A stretch of 64,000 nt of DNA from Rhodospirillales bacterium (GCA_023898785.1 CP060239.1:2108001-2172000); one strand, 5' to 3'; shown: positions 1 through 7,923, counted from the stretch's first letter. Notes: generated by a model from the letters alone, not told the origin. Numbers and translations: made by a program.

Positions 1-565
1 CATGGGTGGTAGAGCCGCGGGAAATGGCGGCAATGCCCGTGCGGCTGACATCGACGAGGCCTAAAGGCTTCATTAAGTCAATGAAGGCGTTGACTTTTTC
101 TGTTGTGCCAGTGAGTTCAAAGACGAAAGATTCCAGCGTGGAATCGAGCGGTTGAGCGCGGAAAACATCGGCAAGCCTTAAGGCTTCGATGCGTTTTTCT
201 CCGGTGCCGGCAACTTTGATGAGCGCTAGTTCGCGCTCTATATGCGGGCCGAATGTGGTGAGGTCGCGCACACGCTTGACGGGTACGATCTGCCGGAGCT
301 GGGCCTTGATTTGTTCGATAACCGCTGGCGTGCCTGAGCAGACGATGGTGATACGCGAGGTGTTTTCCTCGTGATCGGTTTCGGCGACGGTCAAGCTGTC
401 GATATTATAGCCGCGGCCGGTAAAGCGGCCAATGACGCGGGCTAAAACGCCCGGTTCGTTTTCTACGACAATCGCCAGCGTATGGCTTTCTTCTTCCTGC
501 TGCAACGGATTTGGCGCATAAACGGATTTTGAATTGCGGTTTTTCTTTTTGATTGCCTGGATCAT
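1..565 (-). CDS. ilvH: Acetolactate synthase small (regulatory) subunit, C-terminus cut by window edge
   Basis: This is the regulatory subunit of acetohydroxyacid synthase, which activates the catalytic subunit and carries valine feedback control in branched-chain amino acid synthesis. The frame opens at an ATG at 565 and stays open to base 1. After a basic N-terminus there is an ACT domain at about residues 28-100, containing ENEPGVLARVIGRFTGRGYN, followed by NIDSLTV. The last visible residues match the family's second half (RTGIAAISRG). It follows the large subunit on the same strand with a gap of 25 bp, the usual ilvI-ilvH operon. About 188 codons are present, so it runs off the window while still in frame. 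Confidence 0.93.
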   Translation of the reverse strand, partial: MIQAIKKKNRNSKSVYAPNPLQQEEESHTLAIVVENEPGVLARVIGRFTGRGYNIDSLTVAETDHEENTSRITIVCSGTPAVIEQIKAQLRQIVPVKRVRDLTTFGPHIERELALIKVAGTGEKRIEALRLADVFRAQPLDSTLESFVFELTGTTEKVNAFIDLMKPLGLVDVSRTGIAAISRGSTTH

Positions 566-590
566 AATCTTGATGTCCTTGTTTTAGTCT

Positions 591-2390
591 TTATACCAAA
601 CTCTTATCGAACTTGTCAGCATCGGGGGACAGGATCATTTCATTGTGAGCCTTGCCGGAAGGGATCATCGGGAAGATGTTTTCTCTTTGGTCAACGCACA
701 CATCAACGATTGTCAGGCGATCGGTTTTGAGCATTTTTTCAATGACATCATCAAGTTCATCCGGTGTTTCAGCGCGCAGACCAACACCACCATAGGCTTC
801 GGCAAGCTTGACGAAGTCGGGCAGGCTCTCGGAGTATGTCTCAGAATAGCGCTCGCCGTGCAAGAGTTCCTGCCACTGGCGGACCATGCCCAGCCAGCTA
901 TTATTTAGAATAAAGATCTTTACCGGTAGTTTGTATTGGATGGCGGTGCCGATTTCCTGAATGTTCATTTGGACGGAACCGTCGCCGGAGATATTGACAA
1001 CCAGAGAATCTTTGTGTGCCATTTGTACACCGACGGCGGCGGGCAGGCCGTAGCCCATGGTGCCAAGGCCGCCGGAGGTCATCCAGCGGTTGGGTTCATT
1101 GAACGGCAGGAATTGCGCGGCCCACATCTGGTGCTGGCCAACCTCGGTGGTGATGTATTTTTCGCGGGGGTCTTTGGCAAGCGCATCGCGCAGGCGTTCG
1201 AGCGCGTATTGCGGTTTGATTACCGTGTCGCTGTTTTTATAAGCGAGGCAGTTTTTTGCGCGCCAGCCTTCGATCTGTTTCCTCCATTTGTCCAGCGCTT
1301 CACGATCGGCTTTATAACGGTGTTTTTTCCAGACATCGATCATCATCTTGAGCGCGCTGGCGGCGTCGGCAACGATGGGAATGTCGACATGGATATTTTT
1401 ATTGATTGAGCTGGGGTCGATATCGATGTGGATTTTGGTGGAATGGGGTGAGAATTTATCGGTGCGTCCGGTGACGCGGTCGTCAAAGCGTGCGCCGATA
1501 TTGATCATGACGTCACAATCATGCATCGCGAGGTTTGCTTCGAATGTGCCGTGCATGCCGAGCATGCCGAGCCATTGTTTGTCGCTGGCCGGGTATGCGC
1601 CTAGGCCCATTAATGTGGAGGTGATCGGGAAGCCCGTTTCTCGGACGAGTTCGCGCAAAAGCTTTGAGGCTTCGGTGCCGGCGTTGATAACGCCGCCGCC
1701 GGTGTAAAAAACAGGTTTTTTAGCGTTGGCCATAAGGGCGACAGCAGCTTCGATTGCTGCGCGGTCGGCTTCCGTTTTGGGTTGATAGGTTTGCAGGGAT
1801 GGTTTTAGCGCTTTTTTATAAGCGCCTTTTGCAAACTGAACGTCTTTAGGGATATCAATAACTACGGGCCCGGGGCGGCCAGAGCGCGCGACGTGGAAGG
1901 CTTCGTGTATAATATCGGCAACCTTGTTGGCGTCCTTTATTAAGTAATTATGTTTGGTGCAGGGGCGCGTGATGCCGGTGGTGTCTGCTTCCTGAAATGC
2001 ATCGGTGCCGACCAGGAAGGTCGGGACCTGTCCGGTGATGCAAACGAGGGGAATGGAATCGAGCAGGGCATCGGTCAGGCCGGTGACCGCATTGGTTGCG
2101 CCGGGGCCGGAGGTGACGAGCGCGCAGCCAACTTTGCCGGTTGAGCGGGCGTAGCCTTCGGCAGCGTGGAGGGCGCCGCCTTCCTGGCGGACCAGGACGT
2201 GCTTGATTTTGTCCTGATTTTTGAAAATTTCATCATAGATGGGCAGAACCGCACCGCCCGGATAGCCAAAGACAACTTCAACACCCTGGTCGATCAGGGC
2301 TTGAATGATTATTTCCGCACCGGTCATCTGATCGGGGTTGTTCGGGGTGGCTTTTGGGGCGTGGTTTTTTGCTTCTGTTGTGCTCATCAT
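591..2390 (-). CDS. ilvI: Acetolactate synthase large (catalytic) subunit
   Basis: This thiamine-diphosphate enzyme condenses two pyruvates, or pyruvate and 2-oxobutyrate, at the first common step of valine, leucine and isoleucine synthesis. The 599 residues have the usual length and three domains. The N-terminal PYR domain contains GYPGGAVLP and the catalytic glutamate E70 in VRQEGG. A central domain follows at about 210-360. The C-terminal ThDP-binding domain has GDGSVQMN and LNNSWLGMVRQWQE. The start is ATGATG; either Met is possible. The gene lies 142 bp downstream of a branched-chain-rich leader peptide and attenuator, so its expression probably responds to charged tRNA levels. Confidence 0.97.
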   Translation of the reverse strand: MMSTTEAKNHAPKATPNNPDQMTGAEIIIQALIDQGVEVVFGYPGGAVLPIYDEIFKNQDKIKHVLVRQEGGALHAAEGYARSTGKVGCALVTSGPGATNAVTGLTDALLDSIPLVCITGQVPTFLVGTDAFQEADTTGITRPCTKHNYLIKDANKVADIIHEAFHVARSGRPGPVVIDIPKDVQFAKGAYKKALKPSLQTYQPKTEADRAAIEAAVALMANAKKPVFYTGGGVINAGTEASKLLRELVRETGFPITSTLMGLGAYPASDKQWLGMLGMHGTFEANLAMHDCDVMINIGARFDDRVTGRTDKFSPHSTKIHIDIDPSSINKNIHVDIPIVADAASALKMMIDVWKKHRYKADREALDKWRKQIEGWRAKNCLAYKNSDTVIKPQYALERLRDALAKDPREKYITTEVGQHQMWAAQFLPFNEPNRWMTSGGLGTMGYGLPAAVGVQMAHKDSLVVNISGDGSVQMNIQEIGTAIQYKLPVKIFILNNSWLGMVRQWQELLHGERYSETYSESLPDFVKLAEAYGGVGLRAETPDELDDVIEKMLKTDRLTIVDVCVDQRENIFPMIPSGKAHNEMILSPDADKFDKSLV

Positions 2391-2469
2391 TTTCTCACTT
2401 TAATAAAATTGCATTTGTTTTAACGTCTTCCACAGGCTTTACGCAATATAAAACAAAGATTTGGGCCAT

Positions 2470-2502
2470 AAAAAAACGCCCTTTGATCAATGTCTTCGGG
2501 CG
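2470..2502 (-). terminator. Intrinsic terminator/attenuator of the ilv operon
   Basis: Read on the minus strand, a CGCCC/GGGCG stem (2498-2502 with 2477-2481) is followed at once by seven T residues. It sits between the leader peptide (stop at 2532) and the ilvI start. That is the position of a transcription attenuator. The loop is rather long (16 nt) and contains the self-complementary TTGATCAA, so the real fold may be more complex. Confidence 0.7.
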
Positions 2503-2531
2503 CTTGGTCGGTTTGAAAAAATTGACAGATC

Positions 2532-2609
2532 CTAGTGCGCCCGTGCCTCCACCAGAAGTACGACGAGGTCGCTGACGACGTTCACGAGGATGTTGTTCAA
2601 AGTTTTCAT
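2532..2609 (-). CDS. ilv operon leader peptide (25 aa)
   Basis: A 25-codon frame opens with ATG at 2609 and stops with TAG at 2532. Of its residues, 5 are Leu, 6 are Val and 1 is Ile, clustered as ILVNVV and LVVLLV, so nearly half are the end products of the pathway. It ends with EARAH. A purine-rich AAGAGA precedes the ATG. A hairpin with a T-run follows 30 bp after the stop, and the ilvI gene comes next. In the classical model, ribosome stalling at Leu/Val/Ile codons would let the transcript avoid termination. Leader-peptide attenuation of ilv genes is established in proteobacteria; its operation here is inferred from layout. Confidence 0.85.
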   Translation of the reverse strand: MKTLNNILVNVVSDLVVLLVEARAH

Positions 2610-2650
2610 GTCTCTTTTCTAACGCTTTTCATGGTCTTTTGTAAACACTT

Positions 2651-2720
2651 AAAGCGTTTTTTCGGATTTTAGTGATCCTCTGTTTTGGAGGAAGGATCGC
2701 TTAGCCCTTAAAAACGCTTT
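2651..2720 (-). other. Long imperfect hairpin in the ilv leader region
   Basis: The outer arms AAAGCGTTTTT (2651-2661) and AAAAACGCTTT (2710-2720) are perfectly complementary over 11 bp. Inner arms around GATCC (2674-2678) and GGATC (2694-2698) extend to about 8 bp with one G-U pair. It lies about 40 bp upstream of the leader peptide ATG. It could be a structured 5' leader or an older terminator. I know of no family it belongs to. Confidence 0.5.
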
Positions 2721-2856
2721 GGTTGTATGGCCTGTTTCGCGGCCTTTTATACAAGGTTTGTCCTTGGTCTTTGTTTTGGTTTCGACAGACCGTTTTTTAT
2801 ACACCCTTATTAGAAAACCGCTTTTTTACGTTTGTCCGTGTCTGTCTTGATAGATT

Positions 2857-2886
2857 AACTTAAGCATTAAAATTACTTTTTGTCAA
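2857..2886 (-). promoter_or_regulatory. ilvI: Possible ilv promoter in an A+T-rich stretch
   Basis: On the minus strand a perfect -35 hexamer TTGACA (2886-2881) is followed at 17-18 bp by TTAAGT/TAAGTT, a poor -10. A transcript from here would have about 240 nt before the leader peptide. The gap 2610-3038 contains no convincing gene; it holds this candidate, the hairpin at 2651-2720, and otherwise A+T-rich sequence. A promoter nearer the leader peptide cannot be excluded. Confidence 0.35.
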
Positions 2887-3038
2887 TATAAAAAGTAATA
2901 AAAATACGTATTTTTACTTAAAAAGAAATAATATTACTTTATTGAGTTCAGTTTTGGGACTGATTTGCGGTGCAGTGCAATCGGGCAAAGGGTTTTGAGT
3001 CTAGCCAGAGGTGTTGGCTATGTTGTAGAAAGAGCGTA

Positions 3039-4412
3039 CTAAATCGCTTTGGAATGCCGCTGAGGCACTGGCGTATCCGCATTTGGGATATAGGCATCAA
3101 AAACAGACGCGACAATTCGTACCATCATCCGCGCCTTGGGATTCATTGTCAAAACGCGCCCCTCCATCTGAACAAAATCAAGCCCTTTATATGGTTCAAG
3201 CGCCGCAATCTCTACATCCAAATGCTCTTGCTCAAAACCATGCCGGGCGCACAGCCCCCCCACATCGACGCCAAAATCACACATCAACCGCTCAATCACA
3301 TCTGCGCGCAAAGCATCTTCTGCACTGATCGGACAATATTTCGCCGCCGTGAGCTTGCTCGCCAGAATCTGCTCGCGATAAAGCGGCATATCCACCGCAT
3401 TTTGAACATACCCACCCGGCAAGAAACCAATAGAAGATGCCCCGACCCCAATCAACGCATCGGCGGCATCATCTGTGTATCCTTGAAAATTCCGCCGCAA
3501 GCGGCCTTCTTTTGCCGCCTGTACCAGCGGATCATTCCCCTTTGCAAAATGATCAATTCCTACCGGGAAATAGCCTGCCTGCTCTAACGCCAGCGCCCCC
3601 GATTCAAACAAATCGAAACGCATCGTTTTATCGGGAAGCGCGCCCTCATCAATCAAACGCATATGCTTTTTCATCCACGGCACATGTGCATAACCAAACA
3701 ACGCCACCCGGTCAGGATCAAGCGCAATCACTTTTTCAATCGTTGCTTTCATCGTTTCCGGCGTCTGATGCGGCAAACCATAAAGCAAATCCATATTGAC
3801 GCGATCAACCCCGCGCCCGCGAAACAACGCAACCGCCTTCTCACTAAGCTCAAAAGGCTGTGGCCGGTTCACAGCCTCCAAAACATTGTCATTAAAATCC
3901 TGAACGCCCAGACTAATCCGGTTTACGCCATTATCGGCATAGGCCTGAACGCGTCCTTCGGTCAGCTCCCGCGGATCAATCTCAATGGCAATCTCGGCAG
4001 TTTCTTCAATTGTGAAACTCTTGCGGATACGGCTCATCACCAGATCAAAATCCCGTGCCCGCAGCATCCCCGGCGAACCGCCGCCAAAATGAATATGCGA
4101 GATGCGCTGCCCCTTATCGCCCAGCGCATCGGCGAGAATCTCAATCTCGCGGATCATCAAATGTGCATAATCCTCAACCGGTCCGTAACGCTGCGTGATT
4201 TTGGTATGACACCCGCAATACCAACACATTTTCGGACAAAACGGCACATGAAGATAGAGCGACAACCGCGACCTTTCCGGTAAACGGCTAAGCATTTGCG
4301 GATAAAGCTGTTCGTCCTCAAGCGGCTGAAAATGCGGTGCGGTCGGGTAGCTCGTATAACGCGGCACTGGCCGGTCAAGCTTCAACATGGTTTCTCGCAA
4401 GTTACAACGCAT
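3039..4412 (-). CDS. hemN: Oxygen-independent coproporphyrinogen III oxidase (radical SAM)
   Basis: HemN decarboxylates coproporphyrinogen III to protoporphyrinogen IX without oxygen, using a 4Fe-4S cluster and S-adenosylmethionine. The 457 residues match the family length. The substrate-binding PRYTSYPTAPHF is near residue 20. The radical SAM cysteines are C59, C63 and C66, followed by C68, in HVPFCPKMCWYCGC. FGGGSPGML follows at about 110, and NRISLGVQDF and LLYGLPHQT come later. Translation could also start at Met9 (4388). The CBS gene ends 30 bp upstream on the same strand, so both may be read from the promoter region that carries an FNR-type box at 4988-5001. That fits a gene needed under low oxygen. 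Confidence 0.96.
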   Translation of the reverse strand: MRCNLRETMLKLDRPVPRYTSYPTAPHFQPLEDEQLYPQMLSRLPERSRLSLYLHVPFCPKMCWYCGCHTKITQRYGPVEDYAHLMIREIEILADALGDKGQRISHIHFGGGSPGMLRARDFDLVMSRIRKSFTIEETAEIAIEIDPRELTEGRVQAYADNGVNRISLGVQDFNDNVLEAVNRPQPFELSEKAVALFRGRGVDRVNMDLLYGLPHQTPETMKATIEKVIALDPDRVALFGYAHVPWMKKHMRLIDEGALPDKTMRFDLFESGALALEQAGYFPVGIDHFAKGNDPLVQAAKEGRLRRNFQGYTDDAADALIGVGASSIGFLPGGYVQNAVDMPLYREQILASKLTAAKYCPISAEDALRADVIERLMCDFGVDVGGLCARHGFEQEHLDVEIAALEPYKGLDFVQMEGRVLTMNPKARMMVRIVASVFDAYIPNADTPVPQRHSKAI

Positions 4413-4442
4413 TTTTAAGGCCTTAATGTCGCGGTTAAGCGC

Positions 4443-4877
4443 TTAAGCCACAACTTTAAAAACTGCGCGTTCCACAATCTTCGCAACTTCCTCGGCATCG
4501 GCGTTTTTGCGCAGAATATTGCCAAAGGACAAAATACCGGTCACCTGGCCTTCGTGATTACGGACAATTAAACGGCTTACATTGTGGGAACGCATCTTAT
4601 CGGCGGCATCCTCAAGGAAATCCTCTTCGTTGCAGGCATAAACCTTATTGGTCATGTAATCGCCGACTTTGGCTTCATCCGGGTTCTTGCCTTCCGCAAG
4701 CGCGCGTATCACAATATCACGATCTGTGATCATCCCTTGCAAATTATCGCCGTTTCCCACGGGCAATACACCACAATCGGCCTCTTTCATCTTCTGCGCT
4801 GCTGTCGTAAGGTTATCATCTGCGCCAACTCTGACAACCGTTTCGGTCATCAATTCACTGACTAGTGTTTTGTGCAT
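4443..4877 (-). CDS. CBS-domain pair protein
   Basis: The 144-residue protein is made of two CBS domains (about 7-60 and 75-132) and little else. TDRDIVIRALAEGKNP closes the first and SFGNILRKN closes the second. Stand-alone CBS pairs bind adenosyl nucleotides and act as energy or redox sensors, but the partner here is unknown. It lies just upstream of hemN in the same orientation, and an FNR/FixK-type box lies 110 bp before its start. Co-regulation with hemN under low oxygen is an inference from that layout. Confidence 0.9.
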   Translation of the reverse strand: MHKTLVSELMTETVVRVGADDNLTTAAQKMKEADCGVLPVGNGDNLQGMITDRDIVIRALAEGKNPDEAKVGDYMTNKVYACNEEDFLEDAADKMRSHNVSRLIVRNHEGQVTGILSFGNILRKNADAEEVAKIVERAVFKVVA

Positions 4878-4987
4878 AATAAAACTCCATCTCTAACTTA
4901 CCCCTCACAATGAAGAGTATTGTTCGTTCCGATCCTAAAGCAATATCAAAAAAGCAAAGGACGCTGCAAGAAACAAAGCCTGCTTTT

Positions 4988-5001
4988 TTGACAAATATCA
5001 A
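4988..5001. promoter_or_regulatory. FNR/FixK/Anr-type binding site
   Basis: TTGAC-AAAT-ATCAA fits the consensus TTGAY-N4-RTCAA exactly. It lies between the divergent CBS-hemN pair (start 4877, minus) and the EF-hand gene (start 5061, plus). Control of hemN by FNR-family regulators is well known, which supports the assignment. Either or both directions could be regulated. Confidence 0.7.
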
Positions 5002-5060
5002 GTGCTTGCTTTGGCATTTATGTTTGGCTCATGGCGTAGAAATAGAAAAAGGATCTTGCC

Positions 5061-5400
5061 ATGTTGAAGCATCTATGCGGTGTTTTGGTTGCCGGGGTAG
5101 CGTTTGTTGCCGCGCCTTTAGAGGGCTTAGCAACGGACAGCGAGCGCGCTATGTTGGAGACGATGTTTAAAGAAGCAGACATTATTCCTGACGGCAAACT
5201 TGATGAGGGAGAGTTTGATATGTACCATTTTTCTGCCTTCGTTGGCATGGATTCCAATCATGATGGTGTTTTGGACAAACGGGAGTGTAACGATGATTGC
5301 TTTGGCTACAATGCGGGGAACGGTGTGACCAATCAGCAGTCCAGGCCCTATCAAAAGCTGGAGTTTGCACAGACACCTTACCGCTTTGATGCCATTGATA
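5061..5400 (+). pseudogene. EF-hand protein with signal peptide, C-terminus lost at IS copy 1
   Basis: An N-terminal signal peptide (cleavage probably near residue 25) is followed by two EF-hand-like loops, ADIIPDGKLDEGEF at about 39-52 and DSNHDGVLDKRE at about 64-75. A possible third begins at RFDAID where the insertion sequence starts. EF-hands bind calcium, so this was probably a small periplasmic calcium-binding protein. The frame continues 33 codons into the IS (stop at 5501), giving an artificial tail. Joining the flanks with one shared base would close the frame after DIAA, so the original protein may have been only a few residues longer. The IS lacks a clean target duplication here, so loss of further sequence is equally possible. 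Confidence 0.75.
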
Positions 5401-5464
5401 AGAGGTGGTCTCGGTTCTTCGGCCAGCTTTGCGGCGAAGTTAAGCTACGATCGGTTGGTTATTG

Positions 5465-6370
5465 TCATGCCGCCTGCCTGTGGTTTTGTTTCTCCGGGTG
5501 AAGGGCGCGGCCGCCGGAGCCGTTAGGCGGAGGCGGCAAGCCCGAGGCCGGAGAAACAAAATTTCGTTCATCATAAACGTCGTCCGGGGTTTGTCCATCA
5601 AATACCGAATGCGGCCTCTGCGCGTTGTAAAACGCCAGCCAGCGCCCGATATCCCGCCTGGCTTGCAGGCCGCTCTCGAACGCGTTCAGATACACGCATT
5701 CATATTTCAGACTCCGCCACAGCCGCTCGATGAACACATTGTCCATCCAGCGGCCCTTGCCGTCCATCGAGATCGCGATCCCGTTTTCTTTCAGGACGCC
5801 CGTCCACGCGTCCGCCGTGAACTGGCTGCCCTGATCGGTATTGAAGATCTCCGGCGGCCCGTAGCGGGCGATGGCTTCCTCCAGCGCCTCCACGCAAAAG
5901 CGCGTTTCCATCGTGTTCGACAGCCGCCAGGCCAGCACCTTCCGGCTGGCCCAGTCCATGATCGCTACCAGATACAAAAACCCGCGTTTGACAGGGATGT
6001 ACGTGATATCCGCGCACCATACATGGTTCGGGCGGGTGATCGTGAGCCCCTTGAGCCGGTAGGGATAAATCCGGTGGCCGGGATGCGGCATCGAAGTGCG
6101 CGGCCTTTGATAGACCGCCTCGATTCCCATCAGGCGCATCAGACGCCGCACGCGGGTGCGGCCTACCTCGTACCCCTGACGGCGCAGATGCCGGGCCATC
6201 TGACGGGACCCGTAAAACGGGGTTTGCAGGAATTGCGCGTCAATCAGCCGCATCAGCGCCAAATTGTCCGCGCTCTCCCCGCGCCGCTCGTAATACCAGC
6301 CAGAGCGGCTGATCCCCAGCAACCGGCACTGCGCCGCGATGCCGATATTGTCATTGGACGGGTCTACCAT
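5465..6370 (-). CDS. IS3-family transposase OrfB (DDE integrase-type), copy 1
   Basis: The 301-residue protein has an N-terminal HTH_21-like region (GISRSGWYYERR, RTRVRRLMRLMGIEAVYQRP). An rve integrase core follows. Its DDE residues sit in WCADITYIPV, FNTDQGSQFTA and NVFIERLWRSLKYE. It is the catalytic subunit for cutting and joining IS ends. The start overlaps the end of orfA in ATGGTAG. No A-rich slippery heptamer is visible there, so OrfB may be made by translational coupling, not by the usual -1 frameshift. Confidence 0.96.
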   Translation of the reverse strand: MVDPSNDNIGIAAQCRLLGISRSGWYYERRGESADNLALMRLIDAQFLQTPFYGSRQMARHLRRQGYEVGRTRVRRLMRLMGIEAVYQRPRTSMPHPGHRIYPYRLKGLTITRPNHVWCADITYIPVKRGFLYLVAIMDWASRKVLAWRLSNTMETRFCVEALEEAIARYGPPEIFNTDQGSQFTADAWTGVLKENGIAISMDGKGRWMDNVFIERLWRSLKYECVYLNAFESGLQARRDIGRWLAFYNAQRPHSVFDGQTPDDVYDERNFVSPASGLPPPPNGSGGRALHPEKQNHRQAA

Positions 6371-6675
6371 TTCCTGCCGCCCCCGGACCGCAACCGGGCG
6401 GAGGCATCGGCTAAAAAATCACGTTCCACTGTCAGCTGTCCGATCTTGGCGTGCAAGTCCCTGACCTCGGCGTTATGCGCGTCCGCTCGCGATTCCAGCT
6501 TGCCCGCAAAACCCGCCTCCAGCGCAGCCAGAGCCTCCTTCTTCCAACGGTGAATGACCGTCGCATGCACCCCGTAACGGGATGACAGCTCCGTGATCGG
6601 CGCGTCCTCCCGCAACGCCGCCAGCGCAACCTGCGCTTTAAACTTCGCCGGGTAGTTCTTCCTTGTCTTACTCAT
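6364..6675 (-). CDS. IS3-family transposase OrfA (HTH_Tnp_1), copy 1
   Basis: This small basic protein has a helix-turn-helix (ITELSSRYGVHATVIHRWKK) followed by a leucine-zipper-like stretch ending near the C-terminus. OrfA proteins bind IS ends and control transposition. I place the start at ATG 6675 (MSKTRKNYPAKF) because the GGAGGG ribosome-binding site lies inside the longer version that starts at 6699. The stop codon overlaps the orfB start. Confidence 0.93.
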   Translation of the reverse strand: MSKTRKNYPAKFKAQVALAALREDAPITELSSRYGVHATVIHRWKKEALAALEAGFAGKLESRADAHNAEVRDLHAKIGQLTVERDFLADASARLRSGGGRKW

Positions 6676-6771
6676 AATCCATGACCCTCCTTCGGTCATA
6701 GATCGTAGCTTAACTCACTGTCCGAATTCTTGGGACCACCTCTATCGCAGCATAAAATGCGTTGATAGATT

Positions 6772-6785
6772 TTGATCAAAATCAA
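6772..6785. promoter_or_regulatory. Perfect FNR-type box with no obvious target gene
   Basis: TTGAT-CAAA-ATCAA is an exact FNR consensus half-site pair. It is 29 bp from the right end of IS copy 1. The gene on its right (6890-7918) points toward it and ends there, so the only open reading direction is leftward into the transposase. It may be left over from a gene removed when the IS-associated rearrangement occurred. The rest of the gap 6744-6889 shows nothing recognisable. Confidence 0.55.
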
Positions 6786-6889
6786 GAAATCAAATTTTGA
6801 GTCTTGAGATAAAGAATCCGCAAGGCATGCAGCCAACCCGCCAGATTTGCACTGACGAGATACACTAAAACAGAGGTTTTTGTGATTAT

Positions 6890-7918
6890 TTAATCTAAAA
6901 ATCTTGCTCCATGACCGCTATCGAGCTGTTCTTCAAACATATCAACATGCTCTTCTACAGCCGAGGCATCTTCAAAAGTGGCCACATGGAAGGCGGCATC
7001 TCCCTTATTGACAAGCGGAAGCGTTACAGCGCCAACAATAATGCCTGTTCTGCGGGCCAGAACTTCGTGTTTTTCTCTGCCAAATGGGTCGGAAATAACG
7101 CCAAGGATTTGTCCTTTTTTTACGCGCTGCCCGATTTTCTTTTTTGACGATAAAATACCGCTGTGAGGTGCGCGTATCCAATGACTGGAGCGGGCAATAA
7201 AAACCTCCTTGGTTTTCGTTTTGTTTTTTTGCGGAAGCATACCAATTTCACGCATGACAGACAGCACACCTTGCAGACCGCTCTTAATGACTTTTCCATT
7301 AAACCTGAGGGCTTCTCCACCTTCAAAAAGCAGGGTTGGTATGCCCAGTTCGCGCGTTGCTTCGCGCAGGGATCCGTCGCGCAATTCAGAATGCATGACA
7401 ACAGGCACATTAAAAGCCTCTGCCATGGCTTGTGTCTCAGGATCATCAAGGCAAGCGCGTATCTGCGGGAGATTAATGCGATGAATGGCGGCGCAATGCA
7501 GATCAATGCCGTGAGTACATTTTTCAACGATTTCCTTCATAAAGATATGAGCAAGCTGTCCTGTGAGCGAACCGGTTTTGGAGCCGGGAAAACTTCGGTT
7601 TAAATCCCGTCGATCTGGTAGATATCTCGATTTTGTATTGAACCCGAACACATTAACAATCGGCACGGCAATGAGCGTTCCTTTAATATGGCTAAGAGTT
7701 TTTTTGGTCAGAAGCTGGCGAACAATTTCAATGCCGTTGAGTTCATCTCCATGTACGGCGCCGCTGACGAATAACACCGGTCCGTCCTGTTTTCCACGGA
7801 TCACCTCGATAGGAATATTCATATTCGTGAAATCGTAAAGCTTGGCAACATCGAGATAAACACGTTTACGTTCTCCCCGTTTGATTATCGTTCCGCCTAT
7901 AACAAGATCTTTTGTCAT
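6890..7918 (-). CDS. Succinylglutamate desuccinylase/aspartoacylase-family zinc hydrolase
   Basis: Members of this M14-like family remove acyl groups from amino acids such as N-succinylglutamate or N-acetylaspartate, using one zinc. The 342 residues contain the ligands in GAVHGDEL (H56, E59) and DLHCAA (H141), the DRRDLNRSFPG motif at 102-112, and a likely catalytic Glu in LLFEGGE near 200. A C-terminal barrel-sandwich part (about 250-325) includes IRAPHSGIL and IGQRVKKGQILG. It starts 5 bp after rimK, last in the mscS-zntB-kef-rimK operon. Pairing with an ATP-grasp glutamate ligase suggests it trims a glutamylated or N-acyl product, but the substrate is unknown. Confidence 0.9.
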   Translation of the reverse strand: MTKDLVIGGTIIKRGERKRVYLDVAKLYDFTNMNIPIEVIRGKQDGPVLFVSGAVHGDELNGIEIVRQLLTKKTLSHIKGTLIAVPIVNVFGFNTKSRYLPDRRDLNRSFPGSKTGSLTGQLAHIFMKEIVEKCTHGIDLHCAAIHRINLPQIRACLDDPETQAMAEAFNVPVVMHSELRDGSLREATRELGIPTLLFEGGEALRFNGKVIKSGLQGVLSVMREIGMLPQKNKTKTKEVFIARSSHWIRAPHSGILSSKKKIGQRVKKGQILGVISDPFGREKHEVLARRTGIIVGAVTLPLVNKGDAAFHVATFEDASAVEEHVDMFEEQLDSGHGARFLD

Positions 7919-7923
7919 CTTGG

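Larger units (their letters stand above)
5401..6743 (-). mobile_element. IS3-family insertion sequence, copy 1 (1343 bp)
   Basis: The element is bounded by inverted ends AGAGGTGGTC and GACCACCTCT, and carries a second, subterminal inverted repeat GTTAAGCTACGATC (offset 30 from the orfA end and 39 from the orfB end). It encodes orfA and orfB on the minus strand. Two further copies of identical length lie at 33928-35270 and 44532-45874, with identical translated proteins. Unlike those copies, this one has no 3-bp target duplication: the left flank is ATA and the right flank is ATC. This may reflect recombination with another copy or a small deletion. Confidence 0.95.

Noticed and set aside
2970..3587. 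205-codon plus-strand frame
   Set aside because: It is the antisense shadow of hemN, which has all radical SAM motifs on the other strand.
5462..6553. 363-codon plus-strand frame across IS copy 1 (also in copies 2 and 3)
   Set aside because: It is antisense to orfB and orfA, has no recognisable domain, and is longer only because stops are rare in G+C-rich IS sequence.
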